From NCBI GenBank assembly GCA_951828535.1, contig OX639990.1:607300-671299 (forward strand): 64,000 nt of DNA. Direction: 5' to 3'. Each line of letters begins with the position of its first letter. Position 1 is the stretch's first letter. The notes beneath the pieces are model-generated. The model saw only the letters and a program-made list of their open reading frames with translations. It ran no database searches and was not told the origin of the DNA. The DNA comes from an uncultured Candidatus Entotheonella sp. (GTDB taxonomy: Bacteria > Tectomicrobia > Entotheonellia > Entotheonellales > Entotheonellaceae). The translations under genes were made by a program, and so were the position numbers. Below are positions 54,632-63,883 of this stretch, piece after piece.

Positions 54632-55582
54632 ATGCCTGATGAATTCGAGATTTTCGAAGACTATCTCCGCAGCCAGAACCTCAAACATTCCAAACCCCGC
54701 AGCGACATTCTGGAGGTGTTTCTCGTCTCCAAGGGGCACTTCTCCGCCCAGGAACTGCACGAGCAGGTTCGCCAGAAGAGCCCGCGCGTTGGCTTCGCCA
54801 CCGTCTACCGCACCTTGCGGCTTCTTGAGGGCTGCGGCCTGGCGCGTTCCATGGACTACGGCGACGGCACCCAACGCTACGAGCCCAACCGCTTCGAGCA
54901 TCACCACATCATCTGCTCCTCCTGCAACCGCACCGTCGAGTTTCTCAGCCCGGAGTTGGAATCCCTGCTCCGTCAGGCGCAACAACAGCACGATTTCACG
55001 CCGCAATCCCACGCGGTGCGCATCCTCAGCGTGTGCACGGACTGCAAGAAGGTGGCGCCGCCGTCCAGCCGCCACGGCACAGGCAGGGAACTGGAAGTCA
55101 TCCTCGCCCGTGACGCTCTGGAAATGGCTATTACCAATGAGCAGCAGGGCTTGCATTTTTACAACCATGCCCTGGAGGCCACGGGTGACGCCATGACGCG
55201 GGAGGTTTTTTCACGCCTGGCGCTTGAGGAGAAGGAGCACCTGGAAGTATTGCAGGCAGAGTTTGACACCCTGCGGCAGAGCCACGCCTGGCTGGACGAC
55301 GAACCGGCGTTGTTGCAGTTCGATTACGAACGTCTTGAAAGCATTTTCCCGAAAGGCCGTGAGCACATCCGGCAAATGGTGCTCTCGGCCAGTCCCACCG
55401 AAGCCCTGCAGGCGGCCATGGACGCTGAGCGCCGCTCGTACGAATTTTTCCGCCACTACGCCAACCAGGTCGACAAGCCGCAAGGCCGGGCCATCTTCGA
55501 GCAGTTCGCCAAAGAGGAAGAGCGGCATCTGACGGTGATTCGTGAGGCGTATGACGAATTACAGGCGCAAGCCCGACAGTAA
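54632..55582 (+). CDS. Fur-family regulator fused to a rubrerythrin-like di-iron domain
   Basis: 316 residues in one unbroken frame. Residues 1-140 are a complete Fur repressor: winged helix with recognition helix GFATVYRTL (54-62), metal cluster HHH (90-92), and structural-zinc cysteines CSSC (95-98) and CTDC (135-138). After a short linker, residues 155-312 form four helices with the rubrerythrin/ferritin pattern. E164/E170, E200-x-x-H203, E266/E271 and E296-x-x-H299 supply the expected E...ExxH...E...ExxH ligands. No rubredoxin Cys4 is present in that half. Start at the ATG 54632; AAAAAGGT precedes it. It is divergent from fbpABC with a Fur-like operator between them, so it probably controls iron uptake. 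The di-iron half could sense or consume O2/peroxide or buffer iron (inference). Confidence 0.88.
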   Translation: MPDEFEIFEDYLRSQNLKHSKPRSDILEVFLVSKGHFSAQELHEQVRQKSPRVGFATVYRTLRLLEGCGLARSMDYGDGTQRYEPNRFEHHHIICSSCNRTVEFLSPELESLLRQAQQQHDFTPQSHAVRILSVCTDCKKVAPPSSRHGTGRELEVILARDALEMAITNEQQGLHFYNHALEATGDAMTREVFSRLALEEKEHLEVLQAEFDTLRQSHAWLDDEPALLQFDYERLESIFPKGREHIRQMVLSASPTEALQAAMDAERRSYEFFRHYANQVDKPQGRAIFEQFAKEEERHLTVIREAYDELQAQARQ

Positions 55583-55657
55583 ATCCCTCAGGCGATGCAC
55601 ACGTTTGCCCACCTGTCGGTCCCTAGTGCTCAATCCACCCCGGTAAAGGAGACAGAA

Positions 55658-56857
55658 ATGAACAACGCACACGTGCGACGACCCATCACCCGCCGCAGTT
55701 TGCTGACGGGCCTGACGGCGCTTGGCGCTGCAGCATCGCTGGGACAGGGCGTTTCGGTCCTGGCGCAGACCGATGAGGCGGTGCGCATCGGCGTCCTGCT
55801 GCCGCTTACCGGCGACGTCGACAGTTATGCCCGCCAGATGCGCATGGGCATTGAAACCGCAGTGGCAGAAATCAACGACGCCGGCGGCGTGCTTGGCCGC
55901 CGGCTCGAAACGGCGTACCGCGATTCGGAAACCACCCCCAGCGTTCTGCCCGGCCATTGCCGGGAACTCGTGACGGATTGGGGCGCCGCCGCCATTATCG
56001 GCCCGTGGGCGGCGGCCGGGCGCCGCTACGCCGCCCGCGCGCTGGCAAAATTCAATGTGCCGCTCCTGAACGCCACCAATCACGAAGGCGGGTTTTGCAA
56101 TCCGGCGTTGTTCTCCCTGGGGCCGACCATGGCCCACGACAGCCAGCCGCTGGTGCGTTACCTGGATGCGTCCGGGGCCGGCAAGAAGTATTTCCTCCTG
56201 GGCTCGTATCCAAGCTGGCAAAACAGCATGTTCCGGCGCCTGCGCTTCACCATCGGGCCGCTCGGTGGTCACGTCCAAGGACAGGCGCTGACCGATTACG
56301 GCGAGCGCAACTTCCGACCCGTCATTCGCTGGATTCAGGAGAGCGGCGCGGAGGTGGTGATGTTCTGCGTGACCCGCCACCATGGCCGCGAGTTCATCCA
56401 TCAAGCGCGTGAGATGGGCTTGCTGGAGCAAGTGACGATCGGCTGGATCGGCTTTAACGAGACCCTGACCGACGGCCTGGGAGCCGACGAGTTGGCGCGT
56501 ATTGTGACCACCACGCCGTTTGTTGCCAGTGACACCGAGGGTGGCGTGCCGGCCTTTGTGGCAGGCGTCCGGCGGCTGCACGGTTCTGAGGTACCGGTCG
56601 GTTACATGGCGCTCACGCACTACAACGCCGTGAAGGCCCTGCAGGCGGCCTGGAATCAGGCCGGCGACCTCGGCGCGGCGGCGGCCATGAACAATTTGCG
56701 CGGACTGGGCTTTGTGTCGCCAACCGGTCCGGTCACCATCGACGCCGGCACGCAGCACGCTGCCATGCAGGTGATGGTCGCGCGGGGTGTGAACGGCGGC
56801 CTGGCCGTGGTGGAACGCCTCGGCAACGTCGCCGCCACGCCCGGTTGCGGGGTCTGA
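55658..56857 (+). CDS. Tat-exported ABC solute-binding protein (Peripla_BP_6, amide/branched-chain amino-acid type)
   Basis: 399 residues. Twin-arginine signal HVRRPITRRSLLTGLTALGA, mature near LAQTD. The Leu/Ile/Val-BP fold has VRIGVLLPLTGDVDSYARQM, GRRLETAYRDSETTPSVLP, then GPWAAAGRRYAARALAKFNV and TNHEGGFCNPALFSLGPTMA. Nearest in style to urea/short-chain-amide receptors (FmdD/AmiC). AAAGGAGACAG before the ATG. No permease genes near; the next two genes on the strand follow by 23 and 46 bases, suggesting a three-gene operon. Confidence 0.85.
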   Translation: MNNAHVRRPITRRSLLTGLTALGAAASLGQGVSVLAQTDEAVRIGVLLPLTGDVDSYARQMRMGIETAVAEINDAGGVLGRRLETAYRDSETTPSVLPGHCRELVTDWGAAAIIGPWAAAGRRYAARALAKFNVPLLNATNHEGGFCNPALFSLGPTMAHDSQPLVRYLDASGAGKKYFLLGSYPSWQNSMFRRLRFTIGPLGGHVQGQALTDYGERNFRPVIRWIQESGAEVVMFCVTRHHGREFIHQAREMGLLEQVTIGWIGFNETLTDGLGADELARIVTTTPFVASDTEGGVPAFVAGVRRLHGSEVPVGYMALTHYNAVKALQAAWNQAGDLGAAAAMNNLRGLGFVSPTGPVTIDAGTQHAAMQVMVARGVNGGLAVVERLGNVAATPGCGV

Positions 56858-56880
56858 ACGGTTGAACAAGGAGAACATCC

Positions 56881-57411
56881 ATGAGTCGTCTATTTGGCAG
56901 CATTCTGCAGAACGGTTTTGTGGTGCGCGACATCGAAGCCGCCATGCGTCATTGGATAGAGGTGCTTGAGGTCGGGCCGTGGTTCTACTTCAAGCGCATC
57001 CCGTTCATCGACTTTCGTTACAAGGGCGAGCCGTCGCCGGTGGACGTGTCGCTCGCCCTTGCCAATTCGGGCAATTTCCAGGTGGAGCTGATCCAGCAGC
57101 GCAACGACGCCCCGTCGTTGTACCGCGACTTCATCGCCGCCGGGCATGAGGGCTTGCAGCACGTCGGCTACGGCACGCATCAGTTCGACGCCGACGTGGC
57201 ACGCTATGTGGAGGCCGGGTACGAAATCGGCCATTCCGGCAGCGTGGGCGGACGCGGAGCGTTCGTGTATCTCCTCACCGAGAGCCATCCCGGGACGCTG
57301 GTGGAGCTGTTTGACATGAGCAGTGGGCGCGAGGAAGTGTTCGCAAGCATCGCCGAAGCGGCACGTACCTGGGACGGCAGCGATCCGATTCGTACCAGCC
57401 TGCCGACCTAG
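56881..57411 (+). CDS. VOC-superfamily (glyoxalase-like) protein
   Basis: 176 residues. Opens with GSILQNGFVVRDIEAAMRHW, the first beta-alpha-beta-beta-beta module, and closes with the second (EGLQHVGYGTHQFDADVARY and GTLVELFDMSSG). Possible metal ligands are the H of LQHVGYG and the E of LVELFD. The Glyoxalase_4 group includes epimerases and lyases of small acids. AAGGAG before the ATG. Middle gene of the cassette; it may process the product of the aminotransferase. Confidence 0.8.
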   Translation: MSRLFGSILQNGFVVRDIEAAMRHWIEVLEVGPWFYFKRIPFIDFRYKGEPSPVDVSLALANSGNFQVELIQQRNDAPSLYRDFIAAGHEGLQHVGYGTHQFDADVARYVEAGYEIGHSGSVGGRGAFVYLLTESHPGTLVELFDMSSGREEVFASIAEAARTWDGSDPIRTSLPT

Positions 57412-57457
57412 CTGAGTGGATCACTCCAACTCTTACACGGACAGAAGGAGAGCAGGC

Positions 57458-58756
57458 ATGGCATTGGCTCGGTCAGCGGATCATGAGGACCTGATGGCGC
57501 GGGCGCAGCAGTATTTTCCCGGCGCTTCCAACGGTAACGCGGCATTGTCGGGAGAGCACAGCTTTGTGATTGCCGGCGGCCAGGGGGCGCACGTTTATGA
57601 CCCGGATGGCCGCCGCTGGATCGATTACCTGTTGGGCTCCGGCCCGATGATCGTCGGCCATGCGCACCCTGAGGTGAATGCCGCGGTGCGGGAGCAACTC
57701 GACAGCGGCTCGACGTTTTTCAACCTGAACGACAAGGCGATCGAACTGGCCGGCGAGATCATCGAGGCGGTGGCTTGCGCCGATCAGATTCGGTTCACCT
57801 CCACCGGTTCTGAGGCCACCTTCTTCGCGCTGCGGGTGGCGCGCGCCTTCCGGGGGCGCGACAAAATTCTCAAGTTCGAGGGCGGCTACCACGGCAACCA
57901 CGACTATGCCGTCATGAGCACCGAGGGGCAGGCCGCATCGGATGGTCCGTACGGCGTGCGCGGCTCGTCGGGCATTCCCGAATGCCTGGAGCAGGAAGTA
58001 TTGATTGCACCGTTCAACGACCTCGAACGCACCACGGCGATCATCGAAGTCCATCACGACGACTTGGGCGCAGTGATTATCGAGCCGTTTCAGCGCGCCT
58101 TGTCGCCGCTGCCCGGATTCCTCCAAGGGCTACGTGAGGTAACAGCGCAGTACGGCATTCCGCTGATTTTCGACGAGGTGGTGACGGGATTCCGTTTCGC
58201 CTACGGCGGGGCGCAGGAATACTACGGCGTGGTGCCGGATCTGGCCGCTATGGGCAAGATCATCGGCGGCGGCTATCCATTGGCTGCGGTGATGGGTAAA
58301 ACGAAATTGATGTCGTATTTTTCGCAGCCCGACGCGCGTGGCGTGCCGGTCGCCCAGGTCGGCACGTTGAACGGCAACCCGATCGCCGCGGCTGCCGGCC
58401 TGGCGACGCTGAAAATCCTGCGGCGCCCCGGCTCGTATGAACGCCTGCACGAGGTGGGCCAGCGCCTGCGGGATCAACTTCAGGCCACGCTGCGGGAGCA
58501 CGACGTGCCGGGGCAGGTGCTGGGCGAGGGGCCCGTCTTTCATTTGATGTTTACGGACCAACCCGTGCGAACCTACCAAGACTCCCTGACGAGCGACGCC
58601 AACAAGAATCGGGTTTTTCACGATGCGTTGATGGCCACCGGCGTACTGAAGCCGTCGGCAAAGGGCTACGCATCGCTAGTGCACAGCGATGCGGATCTGG
58701 CCGAAACGGAAAAGGTGTTCGACGCCGCCATGGCGCAGGTGGCCCAGTTGTCATAA
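57458..58756 (+). CDS. Class III aminotransferase/aminomutase (HemL-like)
   Basis: 432 residues from the ATG at 57458 (AAGGAG upstream). PLP motifs: HVYDPDGRRWIDYLLGSGPM, RFTSTGSEATFFALRVARAF, KFEGGYHGNHDY, IPLIFDEVVTGFRFAYGG and AAMGKIIGGGYPLAAVMGK with the Schiff-base Lys in GKIIGGG. Close in style to glutamate-1-semialdehyde 2,1-aminomutase, but the setting suggests a catabolic amino-donor enzyme rather than heme synthesis. Third gene of the cassette; its stop overlaps the end of menC on the other strand by six bases. Confidence 0.87.
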   Translation: MALARSADHEDLMARAQQYFPGASNGNAALSGEHSFVIAGGQGAHVYDPDGRRWIDYLLGSGPMIVGHAHPEVNAAVREQLDSGSTFFNLNDKAIELAGEIIEAVACADQIRFTSTGSEATFFALRVARAFRGRDKILKFEGGYHGNHDYAVMSTEGQAASDGPYGVRGSSGIPECLEQEVLIAPFNDLERTTAIIEVHHDDLGAVIIEPFQRALSPLPGFLQGLREVTAQYGIPLIFDEVVTGFRFAYGGAQEYYGVVPDLAAMGKIIGGGYPLAAVMGKTKLMSYFSQPDARGVPVAQVGTLNGNPIAAAAGLATLKILRRPGSYERLHEVGQRLRDQLQATLREHDVPGQVLGEGPVFHLMFTDQPVRTYQDSLTSDANKNRVFHDALMATGVLKPSAKGYASLVHSDADLAETEKVFDAAMAQVAQLS

Positions 58757-59860
58757 CGGTTGTCGGTGGCGTTTAACGGCTTCCTCGTCGAGCCGCACCC
58801 CGAGCCCGGCGGCGTTGGGCCGTTGCATGCGGCCCTCACAAACGGTCAGGGGCGTCGTTAGCAGGTCGGTCGTCAGAAGCGCTCCGGTCGCCAGGCCGCA
58901 GGCCAGGTCGGGGGAGGGCCGGGTAGCCGCGAGGTGCAGCGCCGCGGCGATACCGATGCCGGCATCCAGAGTCGTCGTCACGATGCACGAGACCCCTTGG
59001 GCCTGAGCGTGCTCGATGATCTGGCGGGCCGGCCGCAGCCCGCCAACCACCATCGGCTTGATCACCAGGACCTGAGCCGCACCGGCTTCCAGCACACGCT
59101 CTGCCGCCGCAACACTATCGACGTCCTCATCGGCGGCAATGGGTGTGCGCACGGCCGCGAGCACCTGCCGCAGCGCCTGAACATCCCCGCAGGCCACCGG
59201 CTGCTCAACGAGTTCGATGTCATACGGTTCCAGGGCCTGAATCGTACAAATGGCCTGTTCCACACCCCACGCACCATTGGCGTCGAGGCGCAATTTCAAC
59301 CGATTCCCGATAGCATTCCTGACTGCCGCGACGCGTTGACGTTCCGCCTCCACACCCGCCGCCATACCGACCTTCAACTTGACGCAGGGGAAGCCCGACG
59401 CCCGTGCCTTTGCCGCGGCATCGGCCGCTGACGCCGCGCTGGGAAGCGCGATGGTGGCGTTCACCGGCACCCTCTCGGAGGATTCCCTCTGCAGCCACAA
59501 CGCCACCGGCGTGTCCGCCGCCTGTGCCAGCACGTCGCACGCTGCCGTGTCGAGACCACAACGCACGGCAGCGACGGCGGCGGGGTGCAGATGGCCCACC
59601 GGCCTCATAACGTCCATCATTTCTTCCAACCGTTTGCCGGGCGACGATACCTGCACAGCCGCAAGAAGCGTTGCCACATCGGACCACGCCCGAGAAGCGC
59701 TGCCCGGTATCGGCGCCGCTTCGCCTAGGCCAACCAGGCCATTATCCGTATGCAGTTGGAGCAGGACGCCGCGACGCTCGGTCTGGATGCCGTGCGCGGT
59801 GGCAAACGGCCGGCGAAACGGTATGCAATACGGCGTGCAAGCGAGTCTGGCCACTCTCAT
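58751..59860 (-). CDS. menC: o-Succinylbenzoate synthase
   Basis: 369 residues, enolase superfamily. N-terminal capping domain (PFRRPFATAHGIQTERRGVL), catalytic KLKVG (Lys of KxK), metal ligands in RLRLDANGAWG-type KLRLDANGAWG, DIELVEQP and PIAADEDVDS, and second Lys in VLVIKPMVVGG. Dehydrates SHCHC to o-succinylbenzoate. The ATG overlaps the menH stop by four bases. It is the last gene of the men operon; menB, menE and menA are not in the window. Confidence 0.88.
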   Translation of the reverse strand: MRVARLACTPYCIPFRRPFATAHGIQTERRGVLLQLHTDNGLVGLGEAAPIPGSASRAWSDVATLLAAVQVSSPGKRLEEMMDVMRPVGHLHPAAVAAVRCGLDTAACDVLAQAADTPVALWLQRESSERVPVNATIALPSAASAADAAAKARASGFPCVKLKVGMAAGVEAERQRVAAVRNAIGNRLKLRLDANGAWGVEQAICTIQALEPYDIELVEQPVACGDVQALRQVLAAVRTPIAADEDVDSVAAAERVLEAGAAQVLVIKPMVVGGLRPARQIIEHAQAQGVSCIVTTTLDAGIGIAAALHLAATRPSPDLACGLATGALLTTDLLTTPLTVCEGRMQRPNAAGLGVRLDEEAVKRHRQPL

Positions 59861-60690
59861 GGCAAGGGCTCGGATGGGATTGGGGCGTGCGCCTGCAGAA
59901 AGTCTCGCAGCGCGGCATCGAATACCACGGGGCGCTCCAGATGGATGGCGTGGCCGGCGTCCGCCACGATGCGTACGCGGCTACACGGCAACCTGTTCGC
60001 CATCTCATTGGCCAGTTCGCAGTATTTGGCATCCAGCGCCCCCGCCAACAACAGGACGGGCAGACGCAGGCCCCGCAGACGTTGCAGAACCGGCTTCTGC
60101 ATACCAGCGCCGAGACCCTCCAGGCTATTGGCAAGGCCCTCAGCGGTGTGTTGCAGGCGTTGGTCCCGCAATACCTGCTGGGCCGTCTCCGGCAGACGCG
60201 ACTGGCTGGCGAAAAGTGGCAGCCCCTGCCAGTAATCCGCGAAGGCCGCCACGCCTTCCTTTCTGATTCGTTCCGCCAGCCTCACGTCCTGCATCACACG
60301 ATCCTTCCTGTCGGTCGGATTCGCAATGCCGGGGGACGCGCTTTCCAGCACCAACGCCCACAGGCGTTCAGGTGCCTGCAAGGCGACTCGCATGGCGACC
60401 CGGCCGCCCATCGAATAGCCCACAATAGCGCAGCCCTGTACGCCCAAGTGATCCTGGATCGCCAGGACATCATCAACGCAAGCTTCCATGCCATAGCGAT
60501 GCATGGCGGCCGGTGCGTCGGAGCGGCCATGGCCCAAGAAGTCGACGCGAACAGTCGTAAACGCCCTCAGGGCCGCCAGATGTGGCGTCCAGGTCTCGCT
60601 ACTACCGGTAAAGCCGTGCAGGAAGAACACCGCAGGGCCGCTTCCTTGCATCTCGGCGTGATAGGTCACGCCATTCACGGTGAGGCGCAT
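59857..60690 (-). CDS. menH: SHCHC synthase (alpha/beta hydrolase)
   Basis: 277 residues. Oxyanion region FFLHGFTGSSETWTPHLAAL, nucleophile elbow GYSMGGR (Ser about 93), Asp in ALDAKYCELA and His in AGHAIHLERP. Removes pyruvate from SEPHCHC in menaquinone synthesis. It overlaps the menD end by 16 bases, so the coupling is tight. Confidence 0.88.
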   Translation of the reverse strand: MRLTVNGVTYHAEMQGSGPAVFFLHGFTGSSETWTPHLAALRAFTTVRVDFLGHGRSDAPAAMHRYGMEACVDDVLAIQDHLGVQGCAIVGYSMGGRVAMRVALQAPERLWALVLESASPGIANPTDRKDRVMQDVRLAERIRKEGVAAFADYWQGLPLFASQSRLPETAQQVLRDQRLQHTAEGLANSLEGLGAGMQKPVLQRLRGLRLPVLLLAGALDAKYCELANEMANRLPCSRVRIVADAGHAIHLERPVVFDAALRDFLQAHAPIPSEPLP

Positions 60691-62459
60691 GACGCTGGCT
60701 CTGGTGGAGTGGTCGAGTGTAACCGTTGCGACACGATCTGCCAGATGTTTCGATGCAGGCGGGCGTTGGCGGTGCGGTTGGTATGGACGGCGATCATCGT
60801 GGCGCCCGAGGTGTGGAAGGATTTTTCGAGCGCCGTGCGAAACGCCCGGCTATCCCCGGGTTCGCAATAGTCCAGATCGTAGAGTTGTGCCGCGTGGCGA
60901 AAATCCAGCCCGTGCGGGGTTCCAAACAGATATTCGAAGGACTCCACGGCCTCGGCCTGCGGCAGAAACGAGAAAATGCCGCCGCCATCATTGTGAAGCA
61001 GCACGATGGTCGCCTGAACACCGTGTTGTTTGGCGGCCAGCAGGCCGTTCATGTCATGGTAGAGGGAGAGATCGCCGATGACCAGCACGCAGGGGCCTGG
61101 ACTCACGGAGCTGACGCCCAGGGCGGTTGATACCACACCGTCGATACCGCTGGCGCCTCGGTTGGCCAGGAAGCGGGCCGGTCGGCCAGCCGCGGCAAGA
61201 AAGGAATCGAGGTCACGCACCGGCATGCTATTACCGGCGAAAAGCGTAGCGCCAGGCGGCAGCACCGCGTCCAGATCGGCGAAGACCTTCGGTTCGCTCA
61301 AGGCGGGGCTCTCGCTCAGGCATTCTTTCAGGGCGGCGCGTGTTTGAGCGTTCAGCCGCTCCCACTCGCGGCGCCAAGCGCTGGCGGTGATGCCTTGACG
61401 AGGTGTTTTTTCCAAGATCGTCAACAATGCCTCGCAGAGAGCATGGGGAGCAACTTGCAACCTGTCGGTTGCGACCAGTGCCGGGTCATGCCAATCATCT
61501 GCCGGCGCAATCAGCATTTGGCGGCTGGCCGTCAAGCGTTGCAGATACAACTGTAGAGGCTTGGAAACCGGCGTGGCGCCAAATCGCAGTATGAGATCCG
61601 GGACCAGATCGCGCACGGTTTGCGAGTCCCGCAAAAAGGCGTCGTAACTGTCGATAACATAAGACGTGTCGTACGTGCCGCGACGCACCTGGGACAACAC
61701 GTCTGCCAGCAGGGGAAACTGTAGCTCCTTCGACAACTGCACAACCGCTCCGGGAAAGTCGGGGTCGTCTTGCGGACCGCAAACAATCAGGCCGCGTTGC
61801 ACCCCACGCAGTTGGGCGGCCAGCATCGTGACGTCGGGCGGGCGGAGTGCCTGCAGCCCCTGAGTGACAGTCACATAAGGCGCCGTGCCGCGTTGGGTCG
61901 CCGCATCCTCTTGCCCGATGGGGATCAATGGCTCGCGAAACGGGAAATTGACGTGCACAGGTCCGGCAGGTTCGGCGCGACAGGCCGCCATCGCCCGGCT
62001 GGCGGTGGTGCGGACGTAGCCCACCGCAACCGGACCGCCTTCCGGCAGCGGCATCTCGACGCACCTTTTCACATGGCGTCCATAAAGCCGTGATTGGTCA
62101 ATGGTTTGCGGGGCGCCGACTTCTTGCAATTCCGGCGGACGATCAGCGGTGAGAATTAGCAGCGGCACGTGGGCGTAGAACGCCTCCGCAACCGCCGGCG
62201 CAAAGTTGAGCGTGGCAGTGCCCGACGTGCCCAGTACTGCCACGGGTTGCCGAGAAGCCTTCGCCTGGCCCAGAGCAAAATATGCCGCCGCACGCTCGTC
62301 GAGATGCATCCAGACTTTGATGGCGGGATGATGGTGCAGCAGGACCGCCAGTGGGGTGGAGCGGGAGCCGGGGCAGATACAGGCGTGTTGCAGACCGCAG
62401 CGGGCCAATTCATCGACAAAGGCATCAACAAATGTGCGCAGGACACTGGCCTGGGTCAT
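60675..62459 (-). CDS. menD: SEPHCHC synthase (thiamine-diphosphate enzyme)
   Basis: 594 residues from the ATG at 62459, which overlaps the menF stop (ATGA); a longer frame to 62570 is not family-like. The MenD start region has ACICPGSRSTPLAVLLHHHP, then the PYR domain (LGTSGTATLNFAPAVAEAFY, LILTADRPPELQEVGAPQTI). The PP domain has FLANRGASGIDGVVSTALGV and the ThDP-Mg motif VIGDLSLYHDMNGLL...VLLHNDGGGIF. Joins 2-oxoglutarate to isochorismate. Confidence 0.92.
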   Translation of the reverse strand: MTQASVLRTFVDAFVDELARCGLQHACICPGSRSTPLAVLLHHHPAIKVWMHLDERAAAYFALGQAKASRQPVAVLGTSGTATLNFAPAVAEAFYAHVPLLILTADRPPELQEVGAPQTIDQSRLYGRHVKRCVEMPLPEGGPVAVGYVRTTASRAMAACRAEPAGPVHVNFPFREPLIPIGQEDAATQRGTAPYVTVTQGLQALRPPDVTMLAAQLRGVQRGLIVCGPQDDPDFPGAVVQLSKELQFPLLADVLSQVRRGTYDTSYVIDSYDAFLRDSQTVRDLVPDLILRFGATPVSKPLQLYLQRLTASRQMLIAPADDWHDPALVATDRLQVAPHALCEALLTILEKTPRQGITASAWRREWERLNAQTRAALKECLSESPALSEPKVFADLDAVLPPGATLFAGNSMPVRDLDSFLAAAGRPARFLANRGASGIDGVVSTALGVSSVSPGPCVLVIGDLSLYHDMNGLLAAKQHGVQATIVLLHNDGGGIFSFLPQAEAVESFEYLFGTPHGLDFRHAAQLYDLDYCEPGDSRAFRTALEKSFHTSGATMIAVHTNRTANARLHRNIWQIVSQRLHSTTPPEPASCASP

Positions 62460-63883
62460 GATGCCGTCTCGCTGAGCGCGGCCAGCATGGGGCGCAGTTT
62501 CAGACAGGATTCCTCGTATTCGCTGCGGGGATCCGAACCCTTCACAATACCGCAGCCGGCGTACAGCCAAGCCTCGCTGCCGCGGACCAAAGCCGACCGG
62601 ATGCCAACCACGAACTCGCCGCCGTGCGCGTCGATCCAGCCGATCGGCCCTGCATACCAGCCCCGGCTCAAGCGCTCCTGCTCCCGGATCAGGTCGAGCG
62701 CCTCAGGGCGGGGCACACCGCCAACGCCAGGCGTGGGATGCAGTTGCGCCACCATATCCAGAATACTGAAACCAGCGGGTAGGGTACCTTGCAACGGCGT
62801 GTGCAGGTGCTGAACCTCGGATAGTCGGAGTAGCCGAGGCGCATCGGGAACTTGCAGGGACAGGCAGTTGGACGACAGGGCCTCGCGAAGTGTGCGCACG
62901 ACCAAGCCATGTTCGCGGCGATCCTTGTCACTATGAAGCAAGGCTTCCCCAAGTCGGCGGTCCGCGTGCTCGGTGTCACCCCGCGCCGTGGAGCCCGCCA
63001 GGCAATCCACCTGCACGGTCCGGCCTTGCAGGCGGACCAGGCGTTCCGGGGTTGCGCCTATCATGCAGCCGGAACCGGTGTCCAGGGCAAAGAGGGTGCA
63101 ATGCCTATCCGCCGCTGCCAATCGTCGCAACGCTATGTCTACGTCAAAATCGGCTTGCGCCCGAAGGTGCAACTCCCGCGCCAGCACGACTTTCTGTACG
63201 GCGCCCCGCTGAATAGCCTGCACGATGTCTTGCACCTGCTGCTCCCAGGCGCCGAACGGGTCATTCATCGGCACCCACATCGCGGGCTGCCGATCGGCGA
63301 CAGGATCGGCATGGACCGGCATCAATGCCGCCAACTCGCATACGATATCGTCCGTCACAGCATCGGAATCGCAGCCCGCCGAAACCTGCAGATTGATCGT
63401 ACACCAGGCGGCATGTTCAGCAGACATGAAAAAGAACCGCGGGACGATCAGAAGGGCGTCCGGGTACGCTTCCCAGACGGGGTTGGCTGGCGTCGAGGGA
63501 TCGAACGCGAAACCGCCGAGGGCCACGGGGGCCGACAACGGATAGGATGGACAGGTATCGATCTGTGCTTCCGAAACCAGTCGGCGGTAAGCCGCCCTTA
63601 CTTGCGTGAATCGACCCTCGCCGGACCCCATGAGCGAAACGGCAAACCCAACCCCCGCCATGGCCATACCCTCACCGGGTTGGTGCCAAAGGAGGCGTGG
63701 CGGTTGCGCCTGACGAAAAATGGATAGCGGCATAACCGGGGGGCATTCGAAGGTCATACTGACCAGAAGCGAACACCGGTGGCGGGTGGCTTCGATACGG
63801 CCCGCTTCCACAAGAGCGTGAAGTCGAGGCGCCAGCGCATCGGCTTCGAACCGGTTCGGGACAAACGTGTTGGATGGTTTCAT
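62456..63883 (-). CDS. menF: Isochorismate synthase
   Basis: 475 residues, chorismate-binding domain at the C-terminus: KVVLARELHLRAQADFD, IGATPERLVRLQGRTVQVDC, AGSTARGDTEHADRRLGEAL, LHPTPGVGGVPRPEALDLIR, YAGPIGWIDAHGGEFVVGIR and YAGCGIVKGSDPRSEYEES. The catalytic Lys and Glu positions of MenF/EntC are kept. Converts chorismate to isochorismate, the first step of menaquinone synthesis. First gene of the visible men operon (menF-menD-menH-menC). Confidence 0.92.
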   Translation of the reverse strand: MKPSNTFVPNRFEADALAPRLHALVEAGRIEATRHRCSLLVSMTFECPPVMPLSIFRQAQPPRLLWHQPGEGMAMAGVGFAVSLMGSGEGRFTQVRAAYRRLVSEAQIDTCPSYPLSAPVALGGFAFDPSTPANPVWEAYPDALLIVPRFFFMSAEHAAWCTINLQVSAGCDSDAVTDDIVCELAALMPVHADPVADRQPAMWVPMNDPFGAWEQQVQDIVQAIQRGAVQKVVLARELHLRAQADFDVDIALRRLAAADRHCTLFALDTGSGCMIGATPERLVRLQGRTVQVDCLAGSTARGDTEHADRRLGEALLHSDKDRREHGLVVRTLREALSSNCLSLQVPDAPRLLRLSEVQHLHTPLQGTLPAGFSILDMVAQLHPTPGVGGVPRPEALDLIREQERLSRGWYAGPIGWIDAHGGEFVVGIRSALVRGSEAWLYAGCGIVKGSDPRSEYEESCLKLRPMLAALSETAS

